DNA of 64,000 bases from Physcia stellaris (Eukaryota; Ascomycota; Lecanoromycetes; Caliciales; Physciaceae). The position numbers were made by a program, and so were the translations under genes. The notes under the pieces were generated by a model. The model was not told the origin of the DNA. It did no database searches and worked only from the letters and a program-made list of their open reading frames with translations. The stretch is taken from the NCBI GenBank assembly GCA_018902385.1, contig JABSSW010000014.1, positions 496,001-560,000 on the forward strand. Reading direction: 5' to 3'. Shown here piece after piece: positions 11,042 to 24,122 of this stretch. How positions within the stretch are numbered: position 1 is the first letter of the stretch; every line of letters starts with the position of its first letter.

Positions 11042-11239
11042 TTATTGAAAAAATCATGAATGATTATCATTTTATTGTTTTGAATTTCGTTATTCTTGTA
11101 ACATACATGCAGATGAAACACAAAAAATGTACGAATGTCAAAACATTAATTTCAACAAAAACGTATTAATTTTGTTTTCGTCAAATTATATCAATTGAAT
11201 TCTGACTGCAACACATTTGCGAAGATTGTATTTTCAACA
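11042..11239 (+). repeat. 198-bp direct repeat, copy 2
   Basis: Partner of 7666-7863. Of the eight differences between the copies, six are in CpT/ApG context and two in CpA/TpG context. Each copy carries four of the presumed mutated states, so both copies were hit. Confidence 0.85.
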
Positions 11240-11736
11240 ATTATGAAAAAATTAAAAAAATTGAAACGAATTGCGCAAATGAACAATCAAATGTAATGAT
11301 TTAAATAATATTATAAAATGCATCAATAAATGCGTTAATTTGTAAAAACATAACAAAAACAAACAAAGAAATAATATAATAAATAGCAAAATTTCAAATT
11401 AACAATTCGAAATATTATCGATCAATTTCAACGTCACGTTCAAAAATCTAAAACAATAATCAAAAAACAAAATTCATCATCGTTAACGTTACGTTCATTA
11501 TCAAAAAAAACACGAAAAAAACAATTTCACAAACAACAATTCAATTTTTTCAATTTTTTTCAGAATTGAGTCTTTTTTTTTCGTTATTGACAGTTTTCGT
11601 TTATACGTGATTCATGATGCAAATCAAACGATCGTCGTCAATTTCAAATCGACATCGCGTGTGCGCATTCGATTTCGTTTAATAATTCACGTTCGAACGA
11701 ATTTGATTTCGCGAACGATTTTTTTCGTTCGCTGTT

Positions 11737-11830
11737 TGTGAATTGACATTCGAAACGATAATAAAATATTTTGAAAAAAATTTGTGAATTGAAATTCGAA
11801 ACGATAATACGTAAAATATTTTGAAAAAAC
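11737..11830. repeat. Two-copy tandem repeat, about 47 bp
   Basis: GTGAATTGACATTCGAAACG and GTGAATTGAAATTCGAAACG head two adjacent units, each ending in AAAATATTTTGAAAAAA. No coding role is visible. Confidence 0.65.
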
Positions 11831-14800
11831 AAAATGAAAAATCAATCGTTTATCGAGACGTCGCGATCGTTGTTTTGAACAAAAAACGAAAACGAACAAA
11901 TTTCGTTCACACAAATTGAAATTGATTTTCACGTTTTCGTTTCAAAACGTTTTTTCGCGATAATTTTTGAAAATGAATGAAACGATTCGATGATTTTTTC
12001 AATTCATGCGACGTAAATCAAATGATAACATTCAATTTCGAAAATGAATCGATGAATGAATGACGAAATCAATCGCGATGTGTGTTGTTGTGTTGTTGTG
12101 AATTTTTTTTTGCGTTCGAATTTAGAAACGTCGAAAATTTTTAAACGAATTTTTTTTTTTTGTAATTTTTTGTTTTAGATTTCGTATCGTTCAACAAATT
12201 TTCGTATACAACGTATTAAACAACGATCAACGCATTTTTCAATTTCATTTTTTTGAAAATGTCAAAAACGTTTTGAATGTAATTTTCGCGATTGATGAAC
12301 GTTTTCGCGAAAAATTCGAAAAATGATCGAAATTTGATTTTTGACAATCTTTGTATGTTTTGAAAAATTAATGATATGCGCAATCAATTTTCAAATATTT
12401 ATATAATGTGAAATTTCAAACGTGATTTTGAAAAAAAAATTTTGAATGTCAACGTTTTTGCATTGTGATTATGATAACGTCGACGTCGTTCAACAAATTT
12501 TTATATTCATTATAATTTTGTTGATTATGTACGAAATCATATTTGAATCGCTGATGCGATCAAAATTTCGAAATTTCAATAAATTTGAAAAAAAAATTAA
12601 ATGTGTTTGAAATATTCGATGATTACACGATTTTTCAAATTTGATTCATATGATGTTGTTTAATTCAAATTTCAAAAATAAATCATGTGAAACAATATTC
12701 ATCGTCACGTCGATTTGTTGTAAAAAATTCGAAATTTTCAATTAATTTTGTCAACAATGTACGATTAAACACGTAAATCGATTATATCAACAAAATTTTG
12801 AATTTTCATTAGATTTTGTGTTGATGAAATTAATGATTTCGAAACGATTTTTTTTTAATCACAATTTATGAATGTCGAAAAATCAAATTGAAATGCGAAT
12901 TTTACATGCACATGCACACGATTTGAAATCAATTTTTCATTGTTATTTAAATATTACGTTTGATAATGTCACATTTTCGAAATCAAAATATTTCAATTGT
13001 TTTTTTAGTTTTTTGTATTTTTTTTTTTTTTTTTTTTGAACAAAACGACACGTTTTTTTTTTGCGTGAAATAGTCGAAAACGTTAACAAAATTTTCATTA
13101 TATTCGTTTTTAACACGATCGATATTTTTGACATTGATTTTTTTTTGTACGTTGCGATTTTTTTTGTGATGTCGATTTGATTCATAAATTTTGTTTTTCG
13201 TGTTTTGAAATCAAGATTTTGATGATGAATTCAAAAATTTTCGTTGAAATTATATCGATTTCGTAATTGCACGATTTGTTGCATTTGATCAATCAACAAT
13301 GAACAAAACAAACGTTTATATGATTTATTTTTCAAATACGATATTGTTTTTTCATAATTTTTCAAATTTGCGATTGTTGTTTTTTTTCAAACAATTTGTT
13401 TCAATATTTCAAAAAAACGATCACGTTTTTGACGAAAATCACGATTACGACGAAATTATTTCATTCGTCGAACAATCGATTGAGATTTTCCGAATACGTT
13501 TTGACGAAAAATGTCGATATATCGAATTGAACATATTGAATCGCTTTATGAAATATCGTGAACAACAACGATTTTTTCGCGTTCGCATTTTTTTTGTTTT
13601 TTTTTTCGAAAAATGTTTGTATTGTTTTGTTTCAATCGATTTCGTTTGAATGATGTGATTTGTGAATATATTATTTGTTTATACATGTCGTTTCGCGCGT
13701 TTGTAACGAATTTTCGTGCAATTTGTTTCAAAACGTTTACGATCGAAACATTTGCATAAATGTGATAATGATAAATAAAATAAATATCGATGTTCGATTT
13801 CGAAATCGATAAAATTATGATTTTTCGCATCAATGAAATTGTCGAAATCATTTGATTTGTAAACAACGAAAAAATATCGAAAATCGAATTCGCAAATAAC
13901 GAAAAATTCGAACAATACACATCGCGATCATCGATAACAAATTCAAATTCAATATTAACGAAAACGTCGAATTGTTGCAATTTGTATGTAAATAAATATT
14001 GATCGATCAATCAAAAAAAAAAATGTATCGAATCAAATCGCGAGACGTTCGTTCATTTTTTTTTTTATAAAATTGTAAAGTATGTGAATTCAATTTTTCA
14101 TTTTGATGATTTGATTTGAATTGCGCAAATTTCGTTCAAATTTGCAATCAATTTTTTTTTTTCGATAAAATCGCAAATTTTGAAATTCGCGATGTCGTTT
14201 GTTTGCGAACGTTTTTTTTGAACATGATGAATACGATTGACGAATTCGAATATCGATATAAACGTAAAAAAATTTGATGAAATCAAATGAACGATATGTA
14301 AATAACAAAGTGCAAAATCAACGACACGAAACGAAAATTTTCGCGTTACAAACATTCAATGTTTTTTTTTGACACATTATTCAATTTTTTGTGACATTTA
14401 TATTTAGAATTCGTATAATCGTTTGTTTTGTTTTTGACGTCGTTTTTATTATCGTACGAATAATGTTACAAAATAACAAAATGTTTAATTAACGTTTCAT
14501 CGACGAACAAATTGTTGAAATTGATCAAATCAAAAATATTTCGTTTTTTTTTCAAACGTGTTGCGTTGAGTTCATTCGTTCGTGAAACATTGTTTACATA
14601 CATATTTTGACAAATTTTTTCAAAATTCAAACAACAAATCATTATTTTTGATCGCAATTTTTTTGATTTTTCAGAAATTTCGTCATTTTTCAATACAGTA
14701 CAAATTTCATTTGTGCGTTTATTTTTTGTTCGCGTCAAATGCATTTCGTCAAAAATCAACGCGTCGTCGTTCGATTTTGTGTTTTTTGAAAATTACAAAT

Positions 14801-15806
14801 TGATTTACGACAAAAAACGATTGTTCAATTCAATTCATCGTTTTTTAATCAAAAATTCAATATGAAATCGATTATTTTCGTTCAATTGCGAATCATCATG
14901 AAAAAAATTACAAAAAATTCGATCATTGCACAAAAAACAAAATTCGATTTGATCGAATCAATCGAAAAAATGAAAATCGAAATAGTCGAAAAAAACGAAA
15001 ACGAAAAAAAAAAAATGAAAAAAAAAAAATGAAAAACAAAACAACGAATCAAAACATCAATTTTCAACGTTCAAAAAAAAAACACATGTGTTCAGAAAAA
15101 TGTTACAAAAAATTTTTGAAAAAGTTTACGTTTTTTTTACATTGAAAAATTACAAAAAATTTGTAATTGTTGTTCATTAAATTAACGTTACAATTAAAAA
15201 TCATATAGTCAATGAAAGAAATTCGAAACGTTCGTCAAAAACAATTTTTTTTCGAATTATTTGAAATGTTTCAAACAATTCGACGAAAAAACGTTCGAAT
15301 TGATCATGATTTGAATATACGTCGTTTGTGATAATTCGAACATGATTTTTATCGATACAAACAACGTTGAAAAAAAACTTTTCGATTTGATTTTACAAAA
15401 TCGAACATACAATCACGCGTTGAAAATACGTTTCGCGTGCAATTGACATTATAAATATCGACAAAAAAAAATATCGATACGTTTCGTCACGAAAAAAATG
15501 ATTTTTGAAATGACAATTCGTCGTTGTTTTTAAACGTGTTCATTTACATGAAAAATTTACAAAAAAAATAAAAAATATCGTCGTTGAATTGTTAAAATAT
15601 TTTTTTTGATAATGTATGTTATTTACAAATTGCAATATCGAATCGACGAAATCGTTATCAACGCGCGCGTTATAAACGAAAAAAATTTACAAAAATTATG
15701 AAAATACAATCGACAACATCGTTCGATCGATAATTTACAACGATTCGATACAAATCATAATGAAAATCGATTTTGAATCGAAATCAAACAACGAATTATG
15801 TTGTAA

Positions 15807-16010
15807 TTGATTTACGTCATGATTTTTTTGTGTTTATTGCGAATTGACGAAATTTTGCGCATTGAATTTCATCATATTGAAATCGTAAACGAGAATTTCA
15901 ATCATTTTTGCATCAAATTGATGTTGAAATTTCGAAAAACTCATCAAAATAAAAATAAACAAAATATTGATAACGAACTCGTTAACAATACAAAATTAAC
16001 AATGTTTTAA
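15807..16010 (+). pseudogene. Possible tyrosine-recombinase (Crypton-type) fragment
   Basis: A 67-codon frame contains FLCLLRIDEILRIEFHHIEI and then KLMLKFRKTHQ. This resembles the box-I region of tyrosine recombinases (a conserved Arg in an LR..E.L.L...D/HI context, followed by a Lys-Thr pair). The rest of the catalytic domain (His-x-x-Arg, Tyr) is not recognisable downstream. If correct it is a decayed DNA transposon of Crypton type. The match is short and the assignment is weak. Confidence 0.3.
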
Positions 16011-17890
16011 ACATCAAATCTTTTTATTTTTATGACAATAAAAACGAATTTTGATTGAATATGTTTCATTTATTCGCAAAATGAATTGTTTTGTTCGATT
16101 TTGAATTTAGCGACAAAATTTTTCGACGATTTGATGTTATGAATCGCGTTATCACAATCAATGTTCTTTTTATAATATTGAATTTGATATTTCAAATTGA
16201 ATGAATTTCGTTAACGTTTTTATTACAAACATTTCAAATTTTCTTGAATAATTTTCGCAATAATTTTGTTGATATCGATGTGAATTCGAATTTTTTCGAA
16301 ACGCATTCTTTTCGCAAAAACGATGTTCAATATTTTTTGATTCAAAAACGTTGAAATATTCGCAAATTATGTCATTAAAACGATTGAAATATGAAATATG
16401 ACAATGTGACAATTGTTAAATACATTATCAATTGAAATGATAAATTTATCAAAATGCGAAAATTTTTTTTTAATTTTGACGATTAAAAAGATACACGTTA
16501 CAACGCATACGACAAAAAATGCGATTGCGCATAATTGTTGTTCATTTTTGTCGATATTTGAAATCAATTATCGATTTTTACGAAAATTTTTTCGTAATAA
16601 TTTTTTCGAATCATATTGAAAAAAATTTCAAAAACAAAAATTTTGAATTAATAAACAAAATTCAAAATCGTCACGAAAATCGAATGACAATATCGAACAA
16701 AAACAAATTTCGAAATGTCAAACAATGATTTGTCGACGAATGCAAATTTGATCAACGATAATTCGTTTCATTGACATATGTATATATTTTTTAAAACATC
16801 AATTTTTCGTTAATCGTTCGATGTCTTTTCATGATCGTTTTGATTCAAAAATTTTCAAAATAAATCGTACGTTATTGCATATTAAATATCGCAATTCGAT
16901 TGAAACAATAAATATTGTGAAAAATGCTGTTTTGTCGTTGATATTGTCAATCGAAAAATGTTTAATCAATATTGAAATTCAAACGATTCATTGATTGAAA
17001 TCGTTTTCGTATAATATACGTTGTTGAAAATGTATTTCAATTAATTGTCGAAATTTTTATTATTCTTTCAACATATATATTCGTACGATAGTTTTAATTT
17101 ATTTGTAACAAACTGAAATGATCAGTCGAATTTAAAATGAAAATTTTTTAACGTTCAAAAAAATTGAAATTGAAAACGTGTTTACGAAAATTGTCGATTA
17201 AATCATTTTTTATTTTTCACATCATTTGAACATCGTTTTTCATTATGAATTATATTATTGCATAGCAAACAACTCGTTCAATGATTACGATTTGAACAAT
17301 ATAAAATTATTGCTTTAATGCAATACACAGCAACAAAATCTGTTTTGTTCAGAATTTTGAATCAGAATTTTGACATTTGTTTGATATATGCATTTACGTT
17401 TAAAACAAAAACGAAAATCGTTGTTTTATTGATTTTTATTTTAATTTTTACTATTTTTTTTTTACAATGACATGAAGTATGTCAATGCAATGTTTAATGA
17501 ATATTTTTTAATTTGCTAATATGTATTGATGCAAAACGAATTTGTTTTTGAATGTTCAACGTTATGTGTTTTAAAATTATAATCATTTTCGCGAACGCAT
17601 GATCGATTCATCAATGCAAAATTGAACGAAAAAAACAATTATCACGATAATCGAAAAGAAACAAAATCAAAAATTGAACGTGACGAACACAAAACGACTA
17701 TAAATAGTTGATTATTGAATATAAATGATGCGAAAACTGAAATATTTTAAAACAAAACGTGAAAAATGAACTGAAACAAAACGTGAAAAATTGATTGTAA
17801 ATATATTTTGATTGATGAAAATGTGAAAATATTTGATAATCGTCGCATAATGTTTATATATGCAAATAAAAAATCAATATTTTAATGAAA

Positions 17891-17972
17891 CGAATCTGAC
17901 TGAATGATCTAACGATTAAAACTGTAAATAAACATTTTTCATTCAGAAAATCGCGAGTTCGAATCGTATGAT
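17891..17972 (+). other. tRNA-like relic (A- and B-box-like words)
   Basis: TGACTGAATGATCTAACG resembles a class II tRNA D-arm/A-box in which GG has become GA. GAGTTCGAATC about 50 bp further on matches the T-arm/B-box consensus. Acceptor pairing is poor, so it is not a functional tRNA. It may be a mutated tRNA gene or the head of a tRNA-derived SINE. Confidence 0.3.
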
Positions 17973-18378
17973 GAACAAAATGCGTAAAAAATGATGAACA
18001 ATTCGCTGAATTTCATAATTAAAAACGCGCTTTCTGATGCGAATGAAAATTTTCAAAATAATTGCATTAATAATTTGAAATTATTGCTAACATGTGAAAT
18101 ATAACAGACAATAAACATTATTTTTTTGTTGTTGTAACAACGTCGAAAATTGATATTGAACGCAAAAAAAAAAAAATGATTGAAACGTTAACGAAACAAC
18201 GACGATTGCACAAAAAAATGACAAAACAGAATCGTGACGAGATGATGTATCAATGAAAAAAAAAAAAAAAGTTGAAAACGTCGATCGAAAAAATAAAAAC
18301 GATGTAATGATATTGACGAAACGAATGATAAAAAAAACGAAAACGAAAAAAAAAAATGAAAAAAACGAAAAAAAAAAA

Positions 18379-18590
18379 ACGAATCGAACGAATGTTTCGA
18401 CAAATTTCTTGATTTGAATTAAAAAAAAAAAAAAAACGCAACAGATCGTAAAATTGCTAATGATTAAAAAAAAAAAATTGCAAAAAACGAAAAAAAACGA
18501 ATCGAACAAATGTTTCGACAAATTTCTTGATTTGAATTGTAAAAAAAAAAAAACGCAACAAATCGTAAAATTGTTAATGATTAAAAAAAA
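18379..18590. repeat. Tandem duplication, period about 119 bp
   Basis: Two copies beginning ACGAATCGAAC, with shared blocks ATGTTTCGACAAATTTCTTG and CGTAAAATTG. Apart from A-run length and a short AT change, the differences I see are three G/A or C/T transitions. Confidence 0.75.
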
Positions 18591-20171
18591 TCAACTTCAT
18601 GTATTGATATGAAAAATGATTTATTTCGTCGTTATCGAAAACATGATCGCACGATCACAATTGAACGTGTATAAAATTTACGACGTGATGAAAATTCAAA
18701 AACGCGTTGAATCGTGTCAAAAATACGTTTTTGAAATTCAGAATTTCGAATTACAATTCATCGTCATGATGAAAAAAACATTGCAACAATGTAATGTAAT
18801 GATTACAAATTGAAAAAAAAATAAATAAAAACGAAAAAGATTGCGAAAACGAATAATAAATTAAACAAGTTTGCGAAATCAAATTTTGTCGATTTCGCAA
18901 TATCAACATCACGAAATCATGATCATGAATTTATATGAAATGAAAACATCAAAACAATTTCATCACGATTAATGCACAATCGATATGACATATAGCATTT
19001 ATTTTTGAAAAAATTTATATTAATGTTTTCGCACGAATTGAAAAATTGAACATCGAAATTTAAAAAACAAAATTACATTAAATTAACATGAATAGAAATC
19101 AAACATAACAAAATCATTTTAACATCATTGTTTTTATGAATACAACATGCAAAAAACATCGATTTGACAACGATAAATATATTTTTTTTCATAAATTGTT
19201 ATAATGATTACACGTTGTCAATTTTCTGAACTCGAAACGATGTTTTTTCAACAATATTATTTTCATGTGCTATTGTTTTTTTTGTAATTTATAATGTAAA
19301 TTGTGTTTTGACTTTACATTATCGTGATTTTTAAAAATAAATGTTTTCGATCAAGAAAAACAATGAAAATATGAACATTTTTTCGATGTTTAAATTATTT
19401 TTTAATATATTATACTCGTACGTTGACGAGAAATGATAATTAAAATTAAATAATCGTTGATTTTTTTGTTTGATATTATGCAATTACGATGATATTGTTC
19501 ATTTCATTGACAACGATATTTTTGATAAATTGTTGTTGTTTCAACATGTGAATATTTTCGCGTCAACACATATTTATCATTAACGTCGTTTGTAAAATCA
19601 TTTTTGTTTACATGAATTTCAATTTTTTTTTTTTTTTTTTGTTGTTTAAATATCACGATCATCATTATCATGTTTCGTAACGCGAATCAATTGATTATTT
19701 GTAAATGTATTATTGAATCGAAAATATGTATAATTTCTGATATATATTCAAACGTATTCGATGAAATTGTTATCAACGTCAATATTTTCGTCGTAAATGA
19801 AAATGCGAAAAAATGCGTACACGTTGATTGATGTATGCGAAATTTCGTCAACGTTTATCAAAAAACGAATTTTTTCAATTTATTGAAATTTACGACGATT
19901 ATACAATTTTTTTGACAAACGTCAATCGTTTCGTTTCGTTTCAAATCATTCATTCGAAACAATTGAAAATTTTGATTATTCAAATAAATTTCGAATTTTA
20001 ATATTTATAACATTGTTGACGCAATTTCAAATCATCGATCGAAATATTCGTTCGATTTGTATTCATTGCGTCGTTACGAACAATCGTGTTTTTCGCGTTT
20101 GTCGTCAAATCAAAACGCAATTTGAAACATGCGACGAATATTAATGAAAACACAAAACGTCGAAATGTTCG

Positions 20172-20951
20172 TTGAATATGTTTTTTTTTTTTTCGTTTCA
20201 TTCGAAACGAATGAAACGATTGTTAATTTATGATGTAAATTCGATACGCGTAAAATTTACGATCGCAAAAATGATGTTTTCGATTTTTTTCAAAATTAAA
20301 AATTTTTTTGTGCATGACAAAAACACGCGAATTCGTATCAATGTTGTGAAAACAACATTGTCGAATTTCGAAACGTGTTTTTCGCAACGACAATCAAATC
20401 GTCAAAAATTGTTTATCAATCAATTTACGACAAATCGCGAACGATTGCAAAAAATCGATTTCAATGTCGACAAAAATGAATTATTATTTTTGTTTCAAAA
20501 TGAAAACGAATTCATGAATATAAACACAAAAATTCATTTTGAACACGACGACAATTTCGACGATTTCGAATTTGACGATTTCGAAATCGAACGATTCGAT
20601 TTTATCGAATTTCAAATCGTTATTTTCGCATCAATTAAAAAAACAGAAATTTCGAATTTTCGTTTTACAAAAATATTTACAATTTGAATTTCAAAATCGC
20701 GTCGCTTTCGCGTCGCAAAAAAAATTGTAAATATGTTTTTTAAAAAAATTTGAAAAAAATTCATTTTTTTGATTTATAAAAAAAAATATCAAACGATGTT
20801 GAATGAAAACGAAAAAAAAAATATTGAAAATTGTGTTGACGAAAAAAATCAAACAAAAAAAAATATATCAAACGTTGACGAAAACATCGTTTTCGAATAT
20901 TCAAATAAAAAATGTCGAATCAAACGACGAAAACGAAAAATAATGAAATGA
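20172..20951 (+). other. Coding-like open frames inside the AT-rich block
   Basis: A 171-residue frame at 20172-20687 and a Lys/Glu/Asn-rich 60-residue frame at 20769-20951 lie on the same strand. The first carries an acidic stretch with NFDDFEFDDFEIERFDF. No domain is recognised. The length is more than expected by chance in AT-rich DNA, although loss of TAG stops helps. They could be relics of one old coding region. Confidence 0.25.
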
Positions 20952-23900
20952 AATTGTAATTTGAAATAAAATTGAACACAATTAAATTTTTGTTTCGAGA
21001 ATAATTATGTTGTGTGTCGATTTCATTGCATTTTTCGTTATATACGAAATTGCAAAAAAATTTTTTTGCATTGTTGTTTGATTATGAATTTTTTTGAATT
21101 TTTTTGAAACAATCATGTTTTTTTCGCGATTGTAAAACATCATTTTGTAATTTATATCAAATTTTTTCAACAATCAAACGATGCGAATAAAACGCGAAAT
21201 TTGAAAAAAATAAAATCGAACGTGTTACGACGCATAAAAAAAAATTTGACGTCGAATGTTGAATATTTAAACATTATTTCAATAATCATGTAATGAGAAA
21301 TTTTGTTATGAAAAACGATTTTATTGCAAACATCGTTATACACAATATTGTAAAAAAATTGACATTATTCGCATCAAAAAAAATTTGCATTATATTTATT
21401 TTTCATTTATAAATTTCGTTGATTCGTTTTTTTTTTATTTTGTTGTTTTTTTACATCATTCGTACGAAAATGTTTTTTAATAAATGCGATTGATTAATAA
21501 ACAATCTTTTTGTATTTAATAAATTTGATGTTGTCAAACAATTATTTTTTATAAATTGTGATTTGATTTGATTTTGTTGATGTTAAAATGTTTTGATAAT
21601 ATTTAATTTTTGTCTTGAATAAAAAAAAATGAATTTTTTTTTATTATTTTGATATTTGCAATTTGAAATGATACGAAAACAACAATTTATAAATATTTAA
21701 AACGAAATGTTGATAATTATAACAATTGATTAATAAATATGATGAAACAAATGTTTTCATTTTTTATATTGTTTTTTCATTTCATATGTTGATTCATGAT
21801 CATCAATTCGTGAAATTGTTATTGCGAAATCGATAAAATTTAATTTCGCATTCTCGTTTAATTTTTCGTTTTTTTTTGTTTATTTTTTACATGACGTTTG
21901 ATTTTTCATTTTCACGACGATGAATTGTAATACGAAATTTTGAATTTTAAAAATGTGTTTTTGACACGATTCAACGCGTTTTTATAATTTTTATTACGTC
22001 GTAAATTTCACGCACGTCAAAAATTAAAAAAAAATTTTATCGCGATAAAATGAATTCGTTCAACAAAACGAAATCAATGATATCGAATTTCATTATCGAC
22101 GACGTAACTAATAATTAAATCAAATTGTTTTTTCAATGAATTTCTTTTTTGCAATTTTTTTTTTATCATTTTTTTCGTTCGTGCGTTCGTTTCGTTTTTA
22201 TTTTGTCACGATTTTTTTGTTTTTTTTTTTTCAATTTCGTTTAGACGATTACAATTCGAACGATCATTTCGTTTTTATTTTGTCACGATTTTTTTTTTTT
22301 CAATTTCGTTTTTTTTTTTTTTTTTTCTTTTTCAATTTCGCGCAAACGATTACAATTCAAACGATTATTTCATTTTTATTCAATCATGATTTTTTTTTTT
22401 TTTCACGATATTATCACATCGTTTTTATTCTGTCATGATTTTTCTTTTTTGTCATTTTCAATCGTTATTTTATCGCGTTCATCGTTTTTCAATCAAATCA
22501 ATCGACAATTTCTTTTTAATTTCGTATTTTGCGCAAAATATTCACGAATTTTCAACATCGTCATTACAACAACAAAAAAATGATGTTTGTTGTTTGTTAT
22601 ATTTCACATATTAACATTGATTTCAAATTAGTCAATTAAATGTCGAAACGCGAATTCGATAATCAGACATTGTTATAACGTTTTCATTGAATTCAAAATT
22701 GTTATTGTTCGATTTTCTCAATTGTAACATCAGATGTTCATCACACGAATCGAATTCGAACATTTTTTAAATGAAAATTTATCATTTACAATTTAAATCG
22801 CAATTTTAATCACTAAATTAACAAGTCGATTTCATTTCGTTAAATCATTGATTATTTATTTGCATATATAAACACGATACGTCATTCAAAAAATTTTACA
22901 TGTTTTTTTTTTTCAACTTTTTTTTCATTTTTTTTTTCGAAATTTTTGCATTTGTGTTAGTTATCGTTTTACGAAAATCAACATTCAACATTGAACATAT
23001 TCATTAATTTCTATTTAGTCGTTCTATTTTATCGTCACATTTTCGCAAAAATAATGTTTATTTTTTAAATTTTTTTGAATTTGTTTATCGAAATCATTTG
23101 AAATTTGTTCATCATATAATATCAAAAATTCTATTATAATTGTCATGCATGATTTGATTTTTGAAAAATTGTTTTTCGAATTGATCGAATTATAAATGAA
23201 CAAAATGATTGTTTCAAACGAAAAAAAAATGAAATGAAATACATTTGTTTTGTATTGTTAATATTAAAATTCTAAATTAACATATTTGAATTTAACATTG
23301 AGATGTAAACATTATATAATACAACAAACATATTTTCAATAATAATTTTTGCATTCAATATTAAATTTTTTGTATTTTACAAAACAGTATATTCATTTTC
23401 ATACAAAATATTCATATCACAAATAATAATATCAAAATTCAAATTATCAATGACGAAATCATTGTAATCAATATTTTAATTCATATTTCAAATATTTGAA
23501 TTTTCGATTTTATTTTTTTTATTCAAGATTTCGATAATCACATTTATGCAATTTTAATTTTTTCAATCTTTTCATTTTTTTTTGAAAAAAAACAATTTGA
23601 ATCACATGCGAAAATCATGTGCATCGTTTTCAATGACAATTTTTTGAAATGTAAAAATGTTTGATGTCGTATTTTGTTGAATTTTCAAAAAATAATGACG
23701 TATTGTTGATAACGTTATGCGAATATGAAACGTATAATGTTTGATTTTCGAAATAACGAATTTCAACGAAAAAGAAAATTCGTTTTCAAACATCAAATAA
23801 CACGAAAAGCAAATATTATGATGTGAATTTGTTTCACGCATTTTGCATTTTCATGTGAAATCAATGATGATTCATGAAATTCGCATACATGTATGATTTT

Positions 23901-24122
23901 AATCGTACGTTTTAACATTTTCAAAAAATAATAACATCGAACGTCGAAAAAATAATTGTATTGATAATTTTAATTGTTGAAAAAAATATTTTTCGATTGA
24001 AATTTATTTATGAATACATGTTATAATGTTATCAACGTCGACGTGATTGTTTTTGAACATTTTGTTTTTTATTAAATTTTTAGTCAAACAATCATATTTT
24101 TCAATTTTTTGAAAAAATTGAA

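Noticed and set aside
7666-11239. Direct repeats as a confirmed LTR pair
   Set aside because: No target duplication was found around the outer ends and no polymerase or integrase relic was recognised between them. The repeat pair is kept as such, without a family name.
18087-18521. 144-residue Phe-rich minus-strand frame
   Set aside because: It is the translation of A-runs in the tandem duplication, Phe/Ser-rich with no other content.
22136-22583. Phe-rich plus-strand frames
   Set aside because: Low-complexity T-runs with degenerate repeats and no coding features.
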